A stretch of 64,000 nucleotides of DNA from Acrocarpospora corrugata (GTDB taxonomy: Bacteria; Actinomycetota; Actinomycetes; Streptosporangiales; Streptosporangiaceae): positions 64,792-128,791 of the forward strand of contig NZ_BLAD01000052.1 of the NCBI RefSeq assembly GCF_009687845.1. The letters run 5' to 3'. This document shows, piece by piece, positions 51,603-59,487 of the stretch (positions are counted from its first letter, which is position 1; each line of letters starts with the position of its first letter). The notes under the pieces are model-generated. The model had not been told where the DNA came from and made no database searches. It saw only the letters and a list, made by a program, of their open reading frames with translations. The position numbers and the translations under genes are program-made.

Positions 51603-52373
51603 GTGAAGGTAGCACGGAGCAGTTTGGTCAGGCAAGTGCAGGAAGATCTTCGTGCCCGGATCCTCGACGGCAGGTTTCCGAGCGGGAGCAAGATGCCCGC
51701 GGAGATTGAATTGGCCAGGTTGATGGGGGTGAGCCGGACGTCGCTGCGGGAGGCGGTCCAGCAGCTGGAGCTGGACGGGCTGCTGATCCGCCGGCACGGT
51801 CACGGCACCTTCGTCCGCAGTTCCCCGCTCCTGCAGAGCGGCCTGAACGTCAACCAGAGCGCGAGCCAGCTGATCCGCGCGCACGGCATGGTGCCGGGCA
51901 CCCGGAACCAGACGGTGCGGCCTGCCACCCTCAGCGCGCACGAGGCCGGGCGGCTGGCCATGAAGCCGGACGACCCGATCGTCGTCCTTGAGCGGGTCCG
52001 TACGGCTGACGGAAGGAACGTGGTGTTCACCCGCGACCTCATCCCGCCGGCCCTGCTCGCCGCCGCCGGCGTGGAGATGGCGGAACTGCTCGACGAGAAC
52101 ATGTCCCTCTACCACTTCTACGCCGTCCGGCTCGGCGTGTCGGTGATCGACGGGACCGCGTGGATCCGGCCGGACCTGGCCGGCAAGGCCATCGCCGAGA
52201 TGCTGGGCACCGCCCCCGGCACCGAGATGCTGGTCATCGAGCAGCTCGACAGGGACGCCGGCGAGAAGCCGGTCCTGCTGTCGCGGGAGCACTACGTGGC
52301 CGACGCGTTCGAGTTCGTCATCCACCGGCGTGGCCCGGCCCTGTCCGGCCGCCCGCAGCTCCCCGACAGGTAG
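51603..52373 (+). CDS. GntR/HutC-family regulator of the import locus
   Basis: A 256-residue regulator. GntR helix-turn-helix: LVRQVQEDLRARILDGRFPS then LMGVSRTSLREAVQQLELDG and RHGHGTFV. UTRA domain: LSAHEAGRLAMKPDDPIVVL, VFTRDLIPPALL, and terminal SREHYVADAFEFVIHR. GTG 51603 has GGAG seven bases upstream; the earlier in-frame ATG at 51564 lies inside the dyad region. It is divergent from the GDPD-ABC operon and 30 bp upstream of the receptor gene, so it is very likely the local regulator. Confidence 0.9.
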   Translation: MKVARSSLVRQVQEDLRARILDGRFPSGSKMPAEIELARLMGVSRTSLREAVQQLELDGLLIRRHGHGTFVRSSPLLQSGLNVNQSASQLIRAHGMVPGTRNQTVRPATLSAHEAGRLAMKPDDPIVVLERVRTADGRNVVFTRDLIPPALLAAAGVEMAELLDENMSLYHFYAVRLGVSVIDGTAWIRPDLAGKAIAEMLGTAPGTEMLVIEQLDRDAGEKPVLLSREHYVADAFEFVIHRRGPALSGRPQLPDR

Positions 52374-52402
52374 TAGCCCCAACGACCCACCTGGAGGTAG
52401 TC

Positions 52403-53548
52403 GTGCCGAGACTACTGAGGCGAGCCAGCGCCGCTGCCGCCCTCTTACTTCTCCCGCTGTCCGCCTGCGCGCAGGAACCCGAAGCCGTCGCCAAGGACTA
52501 CCTGGGCATGACCTGGGACCAGATCGTCGCCGAGGCCAAGGCGGAGGGCGAAGTCGTCTTCTCCGCCTGGTGGGGGGAGGAGTACTGGAAGGAGGCCGCC
52601 CGGCTGTTCGAGGAGAAATACGGCATCGAGGCCCGGCATCTGATGGGCAACAACCCGATCGACAAGATCCTCGCCGAGAAGGACCGCCGGGTCGGCACCA
52701 TCGACGTGCAGCTGGTCGGCGGCGCCGCCGTCAAGACCTCGATGGACGCCGCCCTCTGGTACGGCCCGATCGCCGCCAAACTCCCCGCCTCCCCGGAACT
52801 CGACCGCGCCCTCCAGACCGCCCAGGAGGGCGTCGAGACCAAGGGCCACCTCATCCCCATCTACCGCAACCAGACCGGTTTCCTGTACGACCCGGAGAAG
52901 GTCCCCGTCCCACCCCAGACCTGGGACGAGTTCACCGCATGGGTCCAGGCCAACCCGAAGGGCTTCGCCTACCCCGACCCCAACAAGGGCGGCACCGGCG
53001 GCGCGTTCGTCCAGGCCGTCATCGCCAACCTGACCGGCGGCCTGGACAGGTACACCGCCGACACCGCGCTCGACCCGGCCAAGACGGCCGAGTGGACCGA
53101 GGCGTGGGACTGGCTGAAGACCGGCAACGAGAAGATGAACGTGACCCTGTCCAACAGCGAGGACATCGACCTGCTGAACCAGGGCACGGCTTCGCTGGTG
53201 ATCGCCTGGGACGACGACGCCCAGAACGCGCTGGCGAAGGGCTCGCTGTTCAAACGCGCCGCCATGTACGTGCCCCGGTTCGGGCTGCCCGGCGGCGGGG
53301 ACACGGCCGGGGTGCCGAGGAACGCGCCCAACAAGGCGGCCGGGCTGCTCTTCCTGGACTTCCTGACCAGCAGGCAGATGCAGGCGCTGATGAACAGGAC
53401 CGTCGGGTCGACGCCGGCGCGGACCGACATGACGGAGTCGCCGTCGATCATCTCCGAGGAGAGCCGGGCCAATGGCACGGCGTGGATGCCGGCTCCGTAC
53501 AAGGAGGCCATCCTGAAGGGCTTCACCGAGAACGTGCTGCTCCAGTAG
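52403..53548 (+). CDS. ABC importer solute-binding lipoprotein
   Basis: A 381-residue extracellular receptor. Signal peptide with lipobox LSAC at residues 15-18 (ALLLLPLSAC). The mature part follows the type-II periplasmic binding fold of the AfuA/iron/2-AEP group: GEVVFSAWWGEEYWKEAARL, LIPIYRNQTGFLYDPEKVPV, PQTWDEFTAW, and GTASLVIAWDDDAQNALA. GTG 52403 has GGAGG five bases upstream. It is on the opposite strand from its permeases, but a shared regulator region links them. Ligand unknown; a phosphorylated sugar or diester is inferred from neighbours. Confidence 0.9.
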   Translation: MPRLLRRASAAAALLLLPLSACAQEPEAVAKDYLGMTWDQIVAEAKAEGEVVFSAWWGEEYWKEAARLFEEKYGIEARHLMGNNPIDKILAEKDRRVGTIDVQLVGGAAVKTSMDAALWYGPIAAKLPASPELDRALQTAQEGVETKGHLIPIYRNQTGFLYDPEKVPVPPQTWDEFTAWVQANPKGFAYPDPNKGGTGGAFVQAVIANLTGGLDRYTADTALDPAKTAEWTEAWDWLKTGNEKMNVTLSNSEDIDLLNQGTASLVIAWDDDAQNALAKGSLFKRAAMYVPRFGLPGGGDTAGVPRNAPNKAAGLLFLDFLTSRQMQALMNRTVGSTPARTDMTESPSIISEESRANGTAWMPAPYKEAILKGFTENVLLQ

Positions 53549-53616
53549 CCGCCCTTCGACCGGGGCGCAGACGGAGCCTCCCCTCCGCCTGCGCCCTCCC
53601 TCGAACCTGACAAAGG

Positions 53617-54357
53617 ATGATTTTTCGCACTATGTCGCCTACCAGCGAAGCACCGGAGATCGCGATCCTCGTGGACTACGACGGGACCATCGCGACCGTC
53701 GACGTCACCGACGAACTCGTCCGCACGTCGGCCTCCGAGCGGCAGTGGCTCGACCTGGAACTCGCCTACCGGCGGGGCGACATCGGCTCCCGCGCCCTGC
53801 TCCGGGCCGAGACCCGGCTGCTGCCCGGCACCGCCGCCGACCTCCCCGACCTGGCCCGCGACCAGCCCCACGATCCGACTTTCGTCCCTTTCGTCGAGTA
53901 CGCGCGAGCGCACGGCATGACCGTCGAAGTCGTCAGCGACGGCCTGGGCTTCTTCGTCGCCCCCGCCCTGGCCACCCTCGGCCTCGGCGGCCTCCCCGTC
54001 TACTCGGCGGCCCTGGGCTACACCCCCACCGGCCCCGAGATCACCTTCCCGAACGGCCACCCCGCCTGCCAGGTCTGCGGCACCTGCAAACGCCAGCGCG
54101 TCCTGCTCCACCAGGCCGCCGGCCGCCACGTCGTCTTCATCGGCGACGGCTACAGCGACCAGTACGCGGCCGCCCACGCCGACACGGTCTTCGCCAAGGC
54201 CGAACTCGCCACCATCTGCGAACGCCGCGGCCTGCCCTTCCAGCGGTGGCGGACCTTCGACGACGTCCACGCCTGGCTCACCCAGGCCCAGGCCCGGGGC
54301 GCCCTGTCCGGCCCGGTGGCCCGCCCGTACGTCTGCGGGCCGGAAACCGCGCGCTGA
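53617..54357 (+). CDS. HAD-IB phosphatase, MtnX-like
   Basis: A 246-residue haloacid-dehalogenase phosphatase. Motif I is LVDYDGTIATVDVTDEL (nucleophile Asp), motif II VEVVSDGLG, and motif III/IV in FIGDGYSDQYAA. A Cys-rich insert (ACQVCGTCKRQRV) sits before motif III, as in MtnX-type enzymes. It would remove phosphate from a small metabolite. Following the receptor gene by about 70 bp, it likely handles an imported phosphoester. ATG 53617 overlaps the AAAGG stretch; ATG 53632 is an alternative. Confidence 0.85.
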   Translation: MIFRTMSPTSEAPEIAILVDYDGTIATVDVTDELVRTSASERQWLDLELAYRRGDIGSRALLRAETRLLPGTAADLPDLARDQPHDPTFVPFVEYARAHGMTVEVVSDGLGFFVAPALATLGLGGLPVYSAALGYTPTGPEITFPNGHPACQVCGTCKRQRVLLHQAAGRHVVFIGDGYSDQYAAAHADTVFAKAELATICERRGLPFQRWRTFDDVHAWLTQAQARGALSGPVARPYVCGPETAR

Positions 54358-54367
54358 CCCCGGCGGG

Positions 54368-55051
54368 TTAGGGGCGGGCGGCCTCGATCAGGGCCTCGAT
54401 GAGGCGGATGTCCTCGGTGCGCTCGGGGTGCCACTGGACGCCGACGGCGAAGCGGTGGCCCTGGAGTTCGATGCCCTCGACGATCTGGTCGTCGGCCCAG
54501 GCGACGGCCAGCAGGTTGGTGCCCAGGCGCTTGACCGACTGGTGGTGGGGGCCGGTGACCTCGGCGCGGTCGCCTATCGCTTTGCCGATCTTGCTGGAGA
54601 CGCTCACGGTGACCGTGTGCCGGGCGGTGCCGTGCCGGTCGTGGGCGACCACGTCGGGGAGCCAGGGGATCAGGGTGCCGCCCTGGGCCACGTTCAGCAT
54701 GTGCATGCCGCGGGAGACGCCCAGCAGGGGCAGGCCCGCGGCGACGGCGGCGCGGGTGAGGGCGAGTTCGAAGCGGTCGCGGTGGGTCTGCGGCTCCTCG
54801 ACGCGGGAGTCGCGGGGCTCGCCGTACATGGCGGGGTCGAGTTCGACGCCGCCGGCCAGGATGAGGCCGTCGAGGCCGCGCAGGTGGTCCTCGGCCCCGG
54901 CGGGGCTGAGCGGCGGGAGCAGCACCGGCAGTCCGCCCGCTTTTTCCACCGCGCGCGTGTACGCCTGCGGGGACAGCACCGCCTCTCTGACCCAGGCGCC
55001 CCAGCGGGCAGCCTCCAGATAGGTCGTGATGCCAACGAGCGGACGGGGCAT
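54368..55051 (-). CDS. Class I glutamine amidotransferase-like protein (peptidase C26), Ser in place of Cys
   Basis: A 227-residue protein of the PuuD/gamma-glutamyl-GABA hydrolase family. The fold is complete: RPLVGITTYLEAARWGAW, DGLILAGGVELDPAMYGE, HTVTVSVSS, TGPHHQSVKRLG, and VGVQWHPERTED with His and Glu. The nucleophile elbow, usually GICRG, reads GVSRG with Ser113. It may be a serine enzyme, non-catalytic, or a binding protein. ATG 55051 has GGAG six bases upstream. It converges on the HAD phosphatase gene with 10 bp between their stops. The 357-bp gap to 55408 holds operator-like repeats but no gene. Confidence 0.85.
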   Translation of the reverse strand: MPRPLVGITTYLEAARWGAWVREAVLSPQAYTRAVEKAGGLPVLLPPLSPAGAEDHLRGLDGLILAGGVELDPAMYGEPRDSRVEEPQTHRDRFELALTRAAVAAGLPLLGVSRGMHMLNVAQGGTLIPWLPDVVAHDRHGTARHTVTVSVSSKIGKAIGDRAEVTGPHHQSVKRLGTNLLAVAWADDQIVEGIELQGHRFAVGVQWHPERTEDIRLIEALIEAARP

Positions 55052-55115
55052 GGCGATCTCCAGGGGGTTTTTCGCGACGGCTAGCCCATCATGACGCACT
55101 CGATTTCGGTTTTGT

Positions 55116-55132
55116 CACGTATCCCACGTATC
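55116..55132. repeat. Short direct repeat cacgtatc x2
   Basis: Two copies of cacgtatc, at 55116-55123 and 55125-55132, lie 9 bp apart about 65 bp upstream of the amidotransferase-like gene. They may be an activator or repressor half-site pair; no regulator is known. Confidence 0.3.
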
Positions 55133-55283
55133 AATGGCAGCCATCCCGATCAATGCGAAAACTCCTCACCTTCGATGTCCGAAATCGGCGTGACCAAAAT
55201 AACGGAGGATGACGTACCGATTACGGAGAGTACGCTTTCGCACCACCTTGTATGGAAACAGTTGTGACGCCCGAGTGCGAGTG

Positions 55284-55305
55284 GAACACTCCGAAATGAG
55301 TGTTC
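55284..55305. promoter_or_regulatory. Perfect 22-bp dyad upstream of flavohemoglobin
   Basis: GAACACTC and GAGTGTTC are exact complements around a 6-bp centre (cgaaat). The site is about 104 bp before the flavohemoglobin start. A TAGGGT near 55389-55394 may be its -10, so the dyad lies upstream of the promoter. NO-responsive genes in this group are often controlled by NsrR-type proteins, but this sequence does not match a site I know. Confidence 0.5.
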
Positions 55306-55408
55306 GGTTGAGCCGGGGCCGCCGGACGCTCGTCACCCGGAGCCGTCAGGGAGGTGGATCGACTAGACCGGAGTCGATTTCCGGTCACCTAGGGTGGGAC
55401 ACACGCAG

Positions 55409-56524
55409 ATGTCGTTAAATCCGCGCCTCGTAAAAGAAAGCTTCTCGGCCATCGAGCCCGTCGCGGACAAGGCCGCCGCATACTTCTACGGGCGCCTTTT
55501 CGCAGAAAATCCGCACCTGAGGGGAATGTTCCCTCCGGCCATGGACGTGCAGCGCGACCGTCTGTTCGGCGCGCTCACCCGAATCGTCTGGATGCTCGAC
55601 AGCCCGGGCAGCCTGGGGGGGTACCTGGGACAGCTGGGCCGGGATCACCGGAAATACGGCATCGTCGCCGAGCACTACACCGCGGTCGGCAACGCGCTGA
55701 TCGCCACGATCAGGCGGTTCGCCGCCGAGGCGTGGAACACCGAGATCGAGGCCGCCTGGGTGGCCGCGTACACGGCCGCCGCCGATCTGATGATCGGCTC
55801 CGCCGACGCGGACGCGGGGGTGTCCCCGGCCTGGTGGCTGGCGGAGGTGATCGACCACGAGCTGCGCGCGCCGGACATCGCCGTGCTCACGCTCCGCCCC
55901 GGCCAGCGCCTGGACTTCACCCCGGGCCAGTACGTCAGCGTGCAGACCGCCCGCTGGCCGCGCGTCTGGCGGACGTTCTCGATCGCCAACGCGCCCAGGG
56001 CGGACAACACGATCAAGCTGCACGTGCGCGCCCTGCCCGGCGGCTGGGTGAGCACCGCGCTGGCCCGGCACACCCGGATCGGCGACCAGCTGCTGCTCGG
56101 CCCGCCGGTCGGCACGATGGCGCTGACCGACTCCGGCCGCGACATCCTGTGCGTGGCCGGCGGCACCGGCCTGGCCCCGCTGAAGGCCATCGTGGAGCAG
56201 GTGATCGCGTCGGGCCGGCGCCCCGGCGTGCACCTGCTGGTCGGCGCCCGCAAGGCCGTCGACCTGTACGACATGGCCGACCTCGTCCGGATGGAGTCGG
56301 GTTTCCCGTGGCTTCGCGTGCTCCCCGTCGTCTCCGAGGAACCCGCCTACGACGGCATGCGGGGCCGGCTGCCGGACGTGATGGAGCGCTTCCACTCCTG
56401 GGCGGAGCACGAGGTCTACGTCTGCGGCCCCGCGAGCATGGTCAACGAGACCGTGCGCCGCCTGCAGCGCGCCGGGATTCCACCGGGCCGGATCCACCGG
56501 GACGCCATCCAGGGGGAATCCTGA
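55409..56524 (+). CDS. hmp: Flavohemoglobin-type nitric oxide dioxygenase
   Basis: A 371-residue heme-FAD protein. Globin domain 1-135 with the B10 Tyr region AAYFYGRLFAENPHLRGMF, a Gln in MDVQRDRLFGALTRI at the E7 place, and the proximal His in RDHRKYGIVAEHYTAVGNAL. FAD domain has RVWRTFSIANAP (RxxS), and the NAD domain VAGGTGLAPLKAIV plus YVCGPASMV. It should convert NO and oxygen to nitrate. It is shorter than E. coli Hmp, with trimmed loops, like other actinobacterial forms. ATG 55409 is the first good start; GTG 55394 would add five residues. Control by the upstream dyad is probable. Confidence 0.9.
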   Translation: MSLNPRLVKESFSAIEPVADKAAAYFYGRLFAENPHLRGMFPPAMDVQRDRLFGALTRIVWMLDSPGSLGGYLGQLGRDHRKYGIVAEHYTAVGNALIATIRRFAAEAWNTEIEAAWVAAYTAAADLMIGSADADAGVSPAWWLAEVIDHELRAPDIAVLTLRPGQRLDFTPGQYVSVQTARWPRVWRTFSIANAPRADNTIKLHVRALPGGWVSTALARHTRIGDQLLLGPPVGTMALTDSGRDILCVAGGTGLAPLKAIVEQVIASGRRPGVHLLVGARKAVDLYDMADLVRMESGFPWLRVLPVVSEEPAYDGMRGRLPDVMERFHSWAEHEVYVCGPASMVNETVRRLQRAGIPPGRIHRDAIQGES

Positions 56525-56631
56525 CGCCCTCACATCCCGGGTCCGCCCACATGATCACGGCCTGACTGGCACGATGGGCTCAGCCGTCCGCCACGGGACT
56601 TCGCCGAGCGCATCCCACAGGAGGTCTCCCC

Positions 56632-56676
56632 ATGGATCCGGTGCACTCCCCCACCGTCCGAGCGGCGGTGCTCTAG
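56632..56676 (+). CDS. 14-codon upstream ORF before MoaD-like gene
   Basis: ATG 56632 follows a near-perfect ribosome site (AGGAGGT, spacing seven) and encodes MDPVHSPTVRAAVL ending in TAG at 56674-56676. The next base begins the GTG of the MoaD-like gene. The downstream gene has no ribosome site of its own, so ribosomes ending the short ORF probably restart on it. It may be a translational-coupling leader or the remnant of a longer gene. Confidence 0.55.
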   Translation: MDPVHSPTVRAAVL

Positions 56677-56985
56677 GTGGCCAGACCGGTCACGCTCGTC
56701 ACGTTCGTGCTGCCGAGCACACTCCGCCACTGGATCGGCCACCAGACCGAGGTCAAGGTGTTCGCCGTCGCCGCCTCCGACGACGACCTGCCGACCCTGG
56801 GCGGAGCGCTCGACACGCTCCGCCGTACCCACCCGTCGCTGGAGGAGCACCTGCGCGACGAGTACGGCAGCCTGCGCCGCCACATCGGCATCTTCGTCTG
56901 CGGCGAGAACGCTCGCCGCATCGGCGGCCTGGACTGCGCGCTACCGCCGGGAGCCGAGGTGTACGTGCTCCCGGCGCTGTCCTAG
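56677..56985 (+). CDS. MoaD/ThiS-like beta-grasp protein without C-terminal GG
   Basis: A 102-residue ubiquitin-like protein. Pattern: a hydrophobic strand (VTLVTFVLPSTLRHWIG), SDDDLPTLGGALDTLRRTHP (helix), LRRHIGIFVCGENARRIGG, and EVYVLPALS. MoaD and ThiS sulfur carriers end in Gly-Gly, which is adenylated; here the protein stops just after PALS, so sulfur transfer in the usual way is excluded. GTG 56677 follows immediately after a short ORF. The stop codon overlaps the thyX stop by 4 bp (ctag). Role unknown. Confidence 0.7.
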   Translation: MARPVTLVTFVLPSTLRHWIGHQTEVKVFAVAASDDDLPTLGGALDTLRRTHPSLEEHLRDEYGSLRRHIGIFVCGENARRIGGLDCALPPGAEVYVLPALS

Positions 56986-57692
56986 GGAGCGATGCGGCCG
57001 TTGCCGTTGAAGGCTTCGTGGGTGAGCGGCATCAGCTCGGCCCAGTAGGCTTCCATCTTCTCGGCCACCATCTCGATCTCCCGCTGCGGGAAGGACGGCA
57101 CGGTGGCCCGGTCGTCCTTGGTGCGCAGGGACAGGAAGTGCATCAGGGCGCGGGCGTTGCAGGTCGCGTACATGGACGAGAACAGGCCCACCGGGAGCAC
57201 CGCCCTGGCCACCTCGCGGGCGATCCCCGCCTCCAGCATCTCCTGGTAGGCCGCGTACGACTGCCGATAGGACTCCGTCATGGCCCGTTCGACCAGGGCG
57301 TGCTGCTCGTCGGTGCCGTCGGCGAACTCGTACTTGCCTGGCCGGCCCTCCTGGATGAGCTTGCGGTCCTTGCCCGGCACGTAGAAGACGGGCTGGAGTT
57401 CCCGGTACCGGCCGCTCTCCTCGTTGTAGGACCAGACCCGGTGCCGGTGGAACTCGCGGAACACGAAGATGGGCGCGCTGATGAAGAAGGTCATCGAATT
57501 GTGCTCGAACGGGCTGCCGTGCCGGTCGCGCATCAGGAAGTTGATCAGCCCTTTGGACCGCTGCGGATCCTTGTGGACCTCTTCCAGTGACTGCTCCCCC
57601 GCCGTCGAGACCCGGGCCGCCCAGAGCACGTCGCTGTCGGACGCGCTGTGCTTGACCAGTTCGACGGTCACATCACTTTGGATCTTTACCAT
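56982..57692 (-). CDS. thyX: FAD-dependent thymidylate synthase ThyX
   Basis: A 236-residue enzyme that methylates dUMP using methylene-tetrahydrofolate and FAD. The ThyX motif RHRxxSxNEESxRY is exact (RHRVWSYNEESGRYREL), with the folate/dUMP residues SPFEHNSMTFFI and ARALMHFLSLRTKDDRA. TAAACT ends seven bases before ATG 57692, suggesting a leaderless mRNA. Its presence fits actinobacteria that use ThyX instead of or beside ThyA. Confidence 0.96.
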   Translation of the reverse strand: MVKIQSDVTVELVKHSASDSDVLWAARVSTAGEQSLEEVHKDPQRSKGLINFLMRDRHGSPFEHNSMTFFISAPIFVFREFHRHRVWSYNEESGRYRELQPVFYVPGKDRKLIQEGRPGKYEFADGTDEQHALVERAMTESYRQSYAAYQEMLEAGIAREVARAVLPVGLFSSMYATCNARALMHFLSLRTKDDRATVPSFPQREIEMVAEKMEAYWAELMPLTHEAFNGNGRIAP

Positions 57693-57753
57693 GACCTTCA
57701 GTTTAGAAGAAGATCGGGTGCCGGCCGGGCGCGCCGTACCGGCACCCGGGTGA

Positions 57754-58539
57754 TCAGGTGATGTCGCGCTTGGTGGTGGTGATGTTGGCGACCACGGCGA
57801 ACAGCACCGCGTAGCCGGCCAGGAGCAGCGCCCCGCCCCAGGCCGGGAGCAGGTCGGGCGCGCCGAGGCCGGTGTCCACGTCGATGCTCATCAGCGCCTG
57901 CGAGCCGCCGCCGGGCAGCCACTTGCCGACGACCTGGAGGGCCGGGATGGCCGCGAAGATCGACTCGATCACGTAGGCCCAGACGATCGCGCCGATCAGG
58001 GCCGCGATCTGGTTGCGGATCAGCGCGCCCAGGCCGATCCCGAACATCGCGTACAGGGCCAGGCTGGCGCACACGCCGATGATGATCTGCGGCACCCGGT
58101 TGCCGGTCAGCGCGATGTCGCCGCCGGCGGAGAGCACCGCGATGACGCAGACCACGCCGACGACCACCAGGGACACCACCGCGAACAGCAGGCCGACCAC
58201 GACGCCCGCGCCGAGCTTGGCCGCGATGACCCTGCCCCGCTGGGGCGTGGTGAGGAAGGTGCCGGTGACGGTCTGGTAGCGGTATTCGCTGGTCATCATG
58301 ATGACGCCGAGGATCATCGTGAAGATGGTGCCGCTGGAGGCGGCGGACAGGCCGATCGGCAGCCAGGCCGGGTCCTCCAGCGCGGGCAGTCCGGGCGCTC
58401 CGTTCTGGGCGGGTTCGCCGGCGAAGAAGATGATGAAGAACAGGCTGAGGCCGGTCAGCAGCAGCATCACGATGAGCATCGCCCACCAGATGCGGGTGGT
58501 GAACAGCTTCTGCAGTTCCGCCTTGATCAGGTTGCTCAT
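57754..58539 (-). CDS. ABC-2 permease
   Basis: A 261-residue membrane protein of about six helices (IWWAMLIVMLLLTGLSLFFI; MILGVIMMTSEYRYQTVTGT; LGAGVVVGLLFAVVSLVVVG; IALTGNRVPQIIIGVCASLA). The N-terminus MSNLIKAELQKLFTTR is characteristic of ABC-2 exporters. ATG 58539 overlaps the ATPase stop by 4 bp. It forms a two-gene exporter with no local regulator. Cargo unknown. Confidence 0.9.
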   Translation of the reverse strand: MSNLIKAELQKLFTTRIWWAMLIVMLLLTGLSLFFIIFFAGEPAQNGAPGLPALEDPAWLPIGLSAASSGTIFTMILGVIMMTSEYRYQTVTGTFLTTPQRGRVIAAKLGAGVVVGLLFAVVSLVVVGVVCVIAVLSAGGDIALTGNRVPQIIIGVCASLALYAMFGIGLGALIRNQIAALIGAIVWAYVIESIFAAIPALQVVGKWLPGGGSQALMSIDVDTGLGAPDLLPAWGGALLLAGYAVLFAVVANITTTKRDIT

Positions 58540-59444
58540 CGCACGCCCTCCACCGTGGCCTGGGTCTCCTCGGTGAGTTCGAGGAAGACCTGCTGCAGGT
58601 CCGAGCGTTCCTGGGTGACCTCGGTGATCAGCACCCGGTGGTCCAGGGCGAGTTGCCCGATCGCCTCGGCGTCCAGCCCGTAGACCCGGAGCAGGCCGGG
58701 TTCGACCTCCTGCACCCGGGCGCCCGCGGCCTCCAGCGCCGGCCGGAAGTCGGCGGTGGTCCTGACCCGGACGGCGCTGTCGCCGTTCTGGGTCAGCTCG
58801 GCCAGGGTGCCCTGCCGGACCAGCCGGCCGCGCGCGATGATCACGACGTTGTCCACGGTCTGCTCGACCTCGGACAGCACGTGGCTGGAGACCAGCACGG
58901 CGGCGCCACGCTCGTGCGCCAGGTGGCGCAGGAAGCCGCGCAGCCACTGGATGCCCGACGGGTCCAGGCCGTTGGCGGGCTCGTCCAGGATGAAGATCTT
59001 GGGCTCGCCCAGCAGGGCGGAGGCCAGGGCCAGCCGCTGGCGCATGCCGAGGGAGAAGCCGCCGACCCGCTTCCCCGCCGCGTCGGCCAGGCCGACCGTC
59101 TCCAGCGCCTCGTCGGCCCGCCCCGGCGGCAGCCCGGCGGCGGAGCACATGATGCGCAAGTGATTGCGGGCCGTGCGGCCCGGATGGAAACTGGTGGCCT
59201 CCAGCACGGCGCCCACTTCGGTCAGCGGGTGCGTGAGTGAGGTGTAGCGCCGCCCGTTGACCAGGGCTTCTCCCGTGTCCGGGGTGACCAGGCCGAGCAG
59301 CGAGCGCAGTGTCGTGGTCTTGCCCGCACCATTGGGCCCGAGATATCCGGTGACGGACCCGGCCTCCACGGTGAAGGAGACATCGTTGACGGCTCGTACG
59401 AGCCCGAACGATTTCGATAGGTTTCTAATCTCAATGGCACTCAT
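58536..59444 (-). CDS. ABC exporter ATP-binding protein (BcrA-like)
   Basis: A 302-residue ATPase. Walker A GPNGAGKTTTL, signature FSLGMRQRLALASAL, Walker B IFILDEPANGLDPSG and H-loop VSSHVLSEVEQ. The C-terminal extension (residues 220-302, RVRTTADFRPALEAAGAR) is usual for bacitracin/daunorubicin-type exporters. GATAAT at 59458-59453 lies eight bases before ATG 59444, giving a very short leader. Together with the permease it may export a peptide antibiotic or lipid; no biosynthetic genes are beside it. Confidence 0.92.
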   Translation of the reverse strand: MSAIEIRNLSKSFGLVRAVNDVSFTVEAGSVTGYLGPNGAGKTTTLRSLLGLVTPDTGEALVNGRRYTSLTHPLTEVGAVLEATSFHPGRTARNHLRIMCSAAGLPPGRADEALETVGLADAAGKRVGGFSLGMRQRLALASALLGEPKIFILDEPANGLDPSGIQWLRGFLRHLAHERGAAVLVSSHVLSEVEQTVDNVVIIARGRLVRQGTLAELTQNGDSAVRVRTTADFRPALEAAGARVQEVEPGLLRVYGLDAEAIGQLALDHRVLITEVTQERSDLQQVFLELTEETQATVEGVR

Positions 59445-59487
59445 CAGGCAAAATTATCTGCCCAAGATCCAGGGGTTGTCCTCCTAC

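Noticed and set aside
55209-55418. Short protein of 69 residues upstream of flavohemoglobin
   Set aside because: Its GGAGG touches the ATG with no spacing, it is Arg-rich without motifs, and it overlaps the flavohemoglobin start and the operator dyad.
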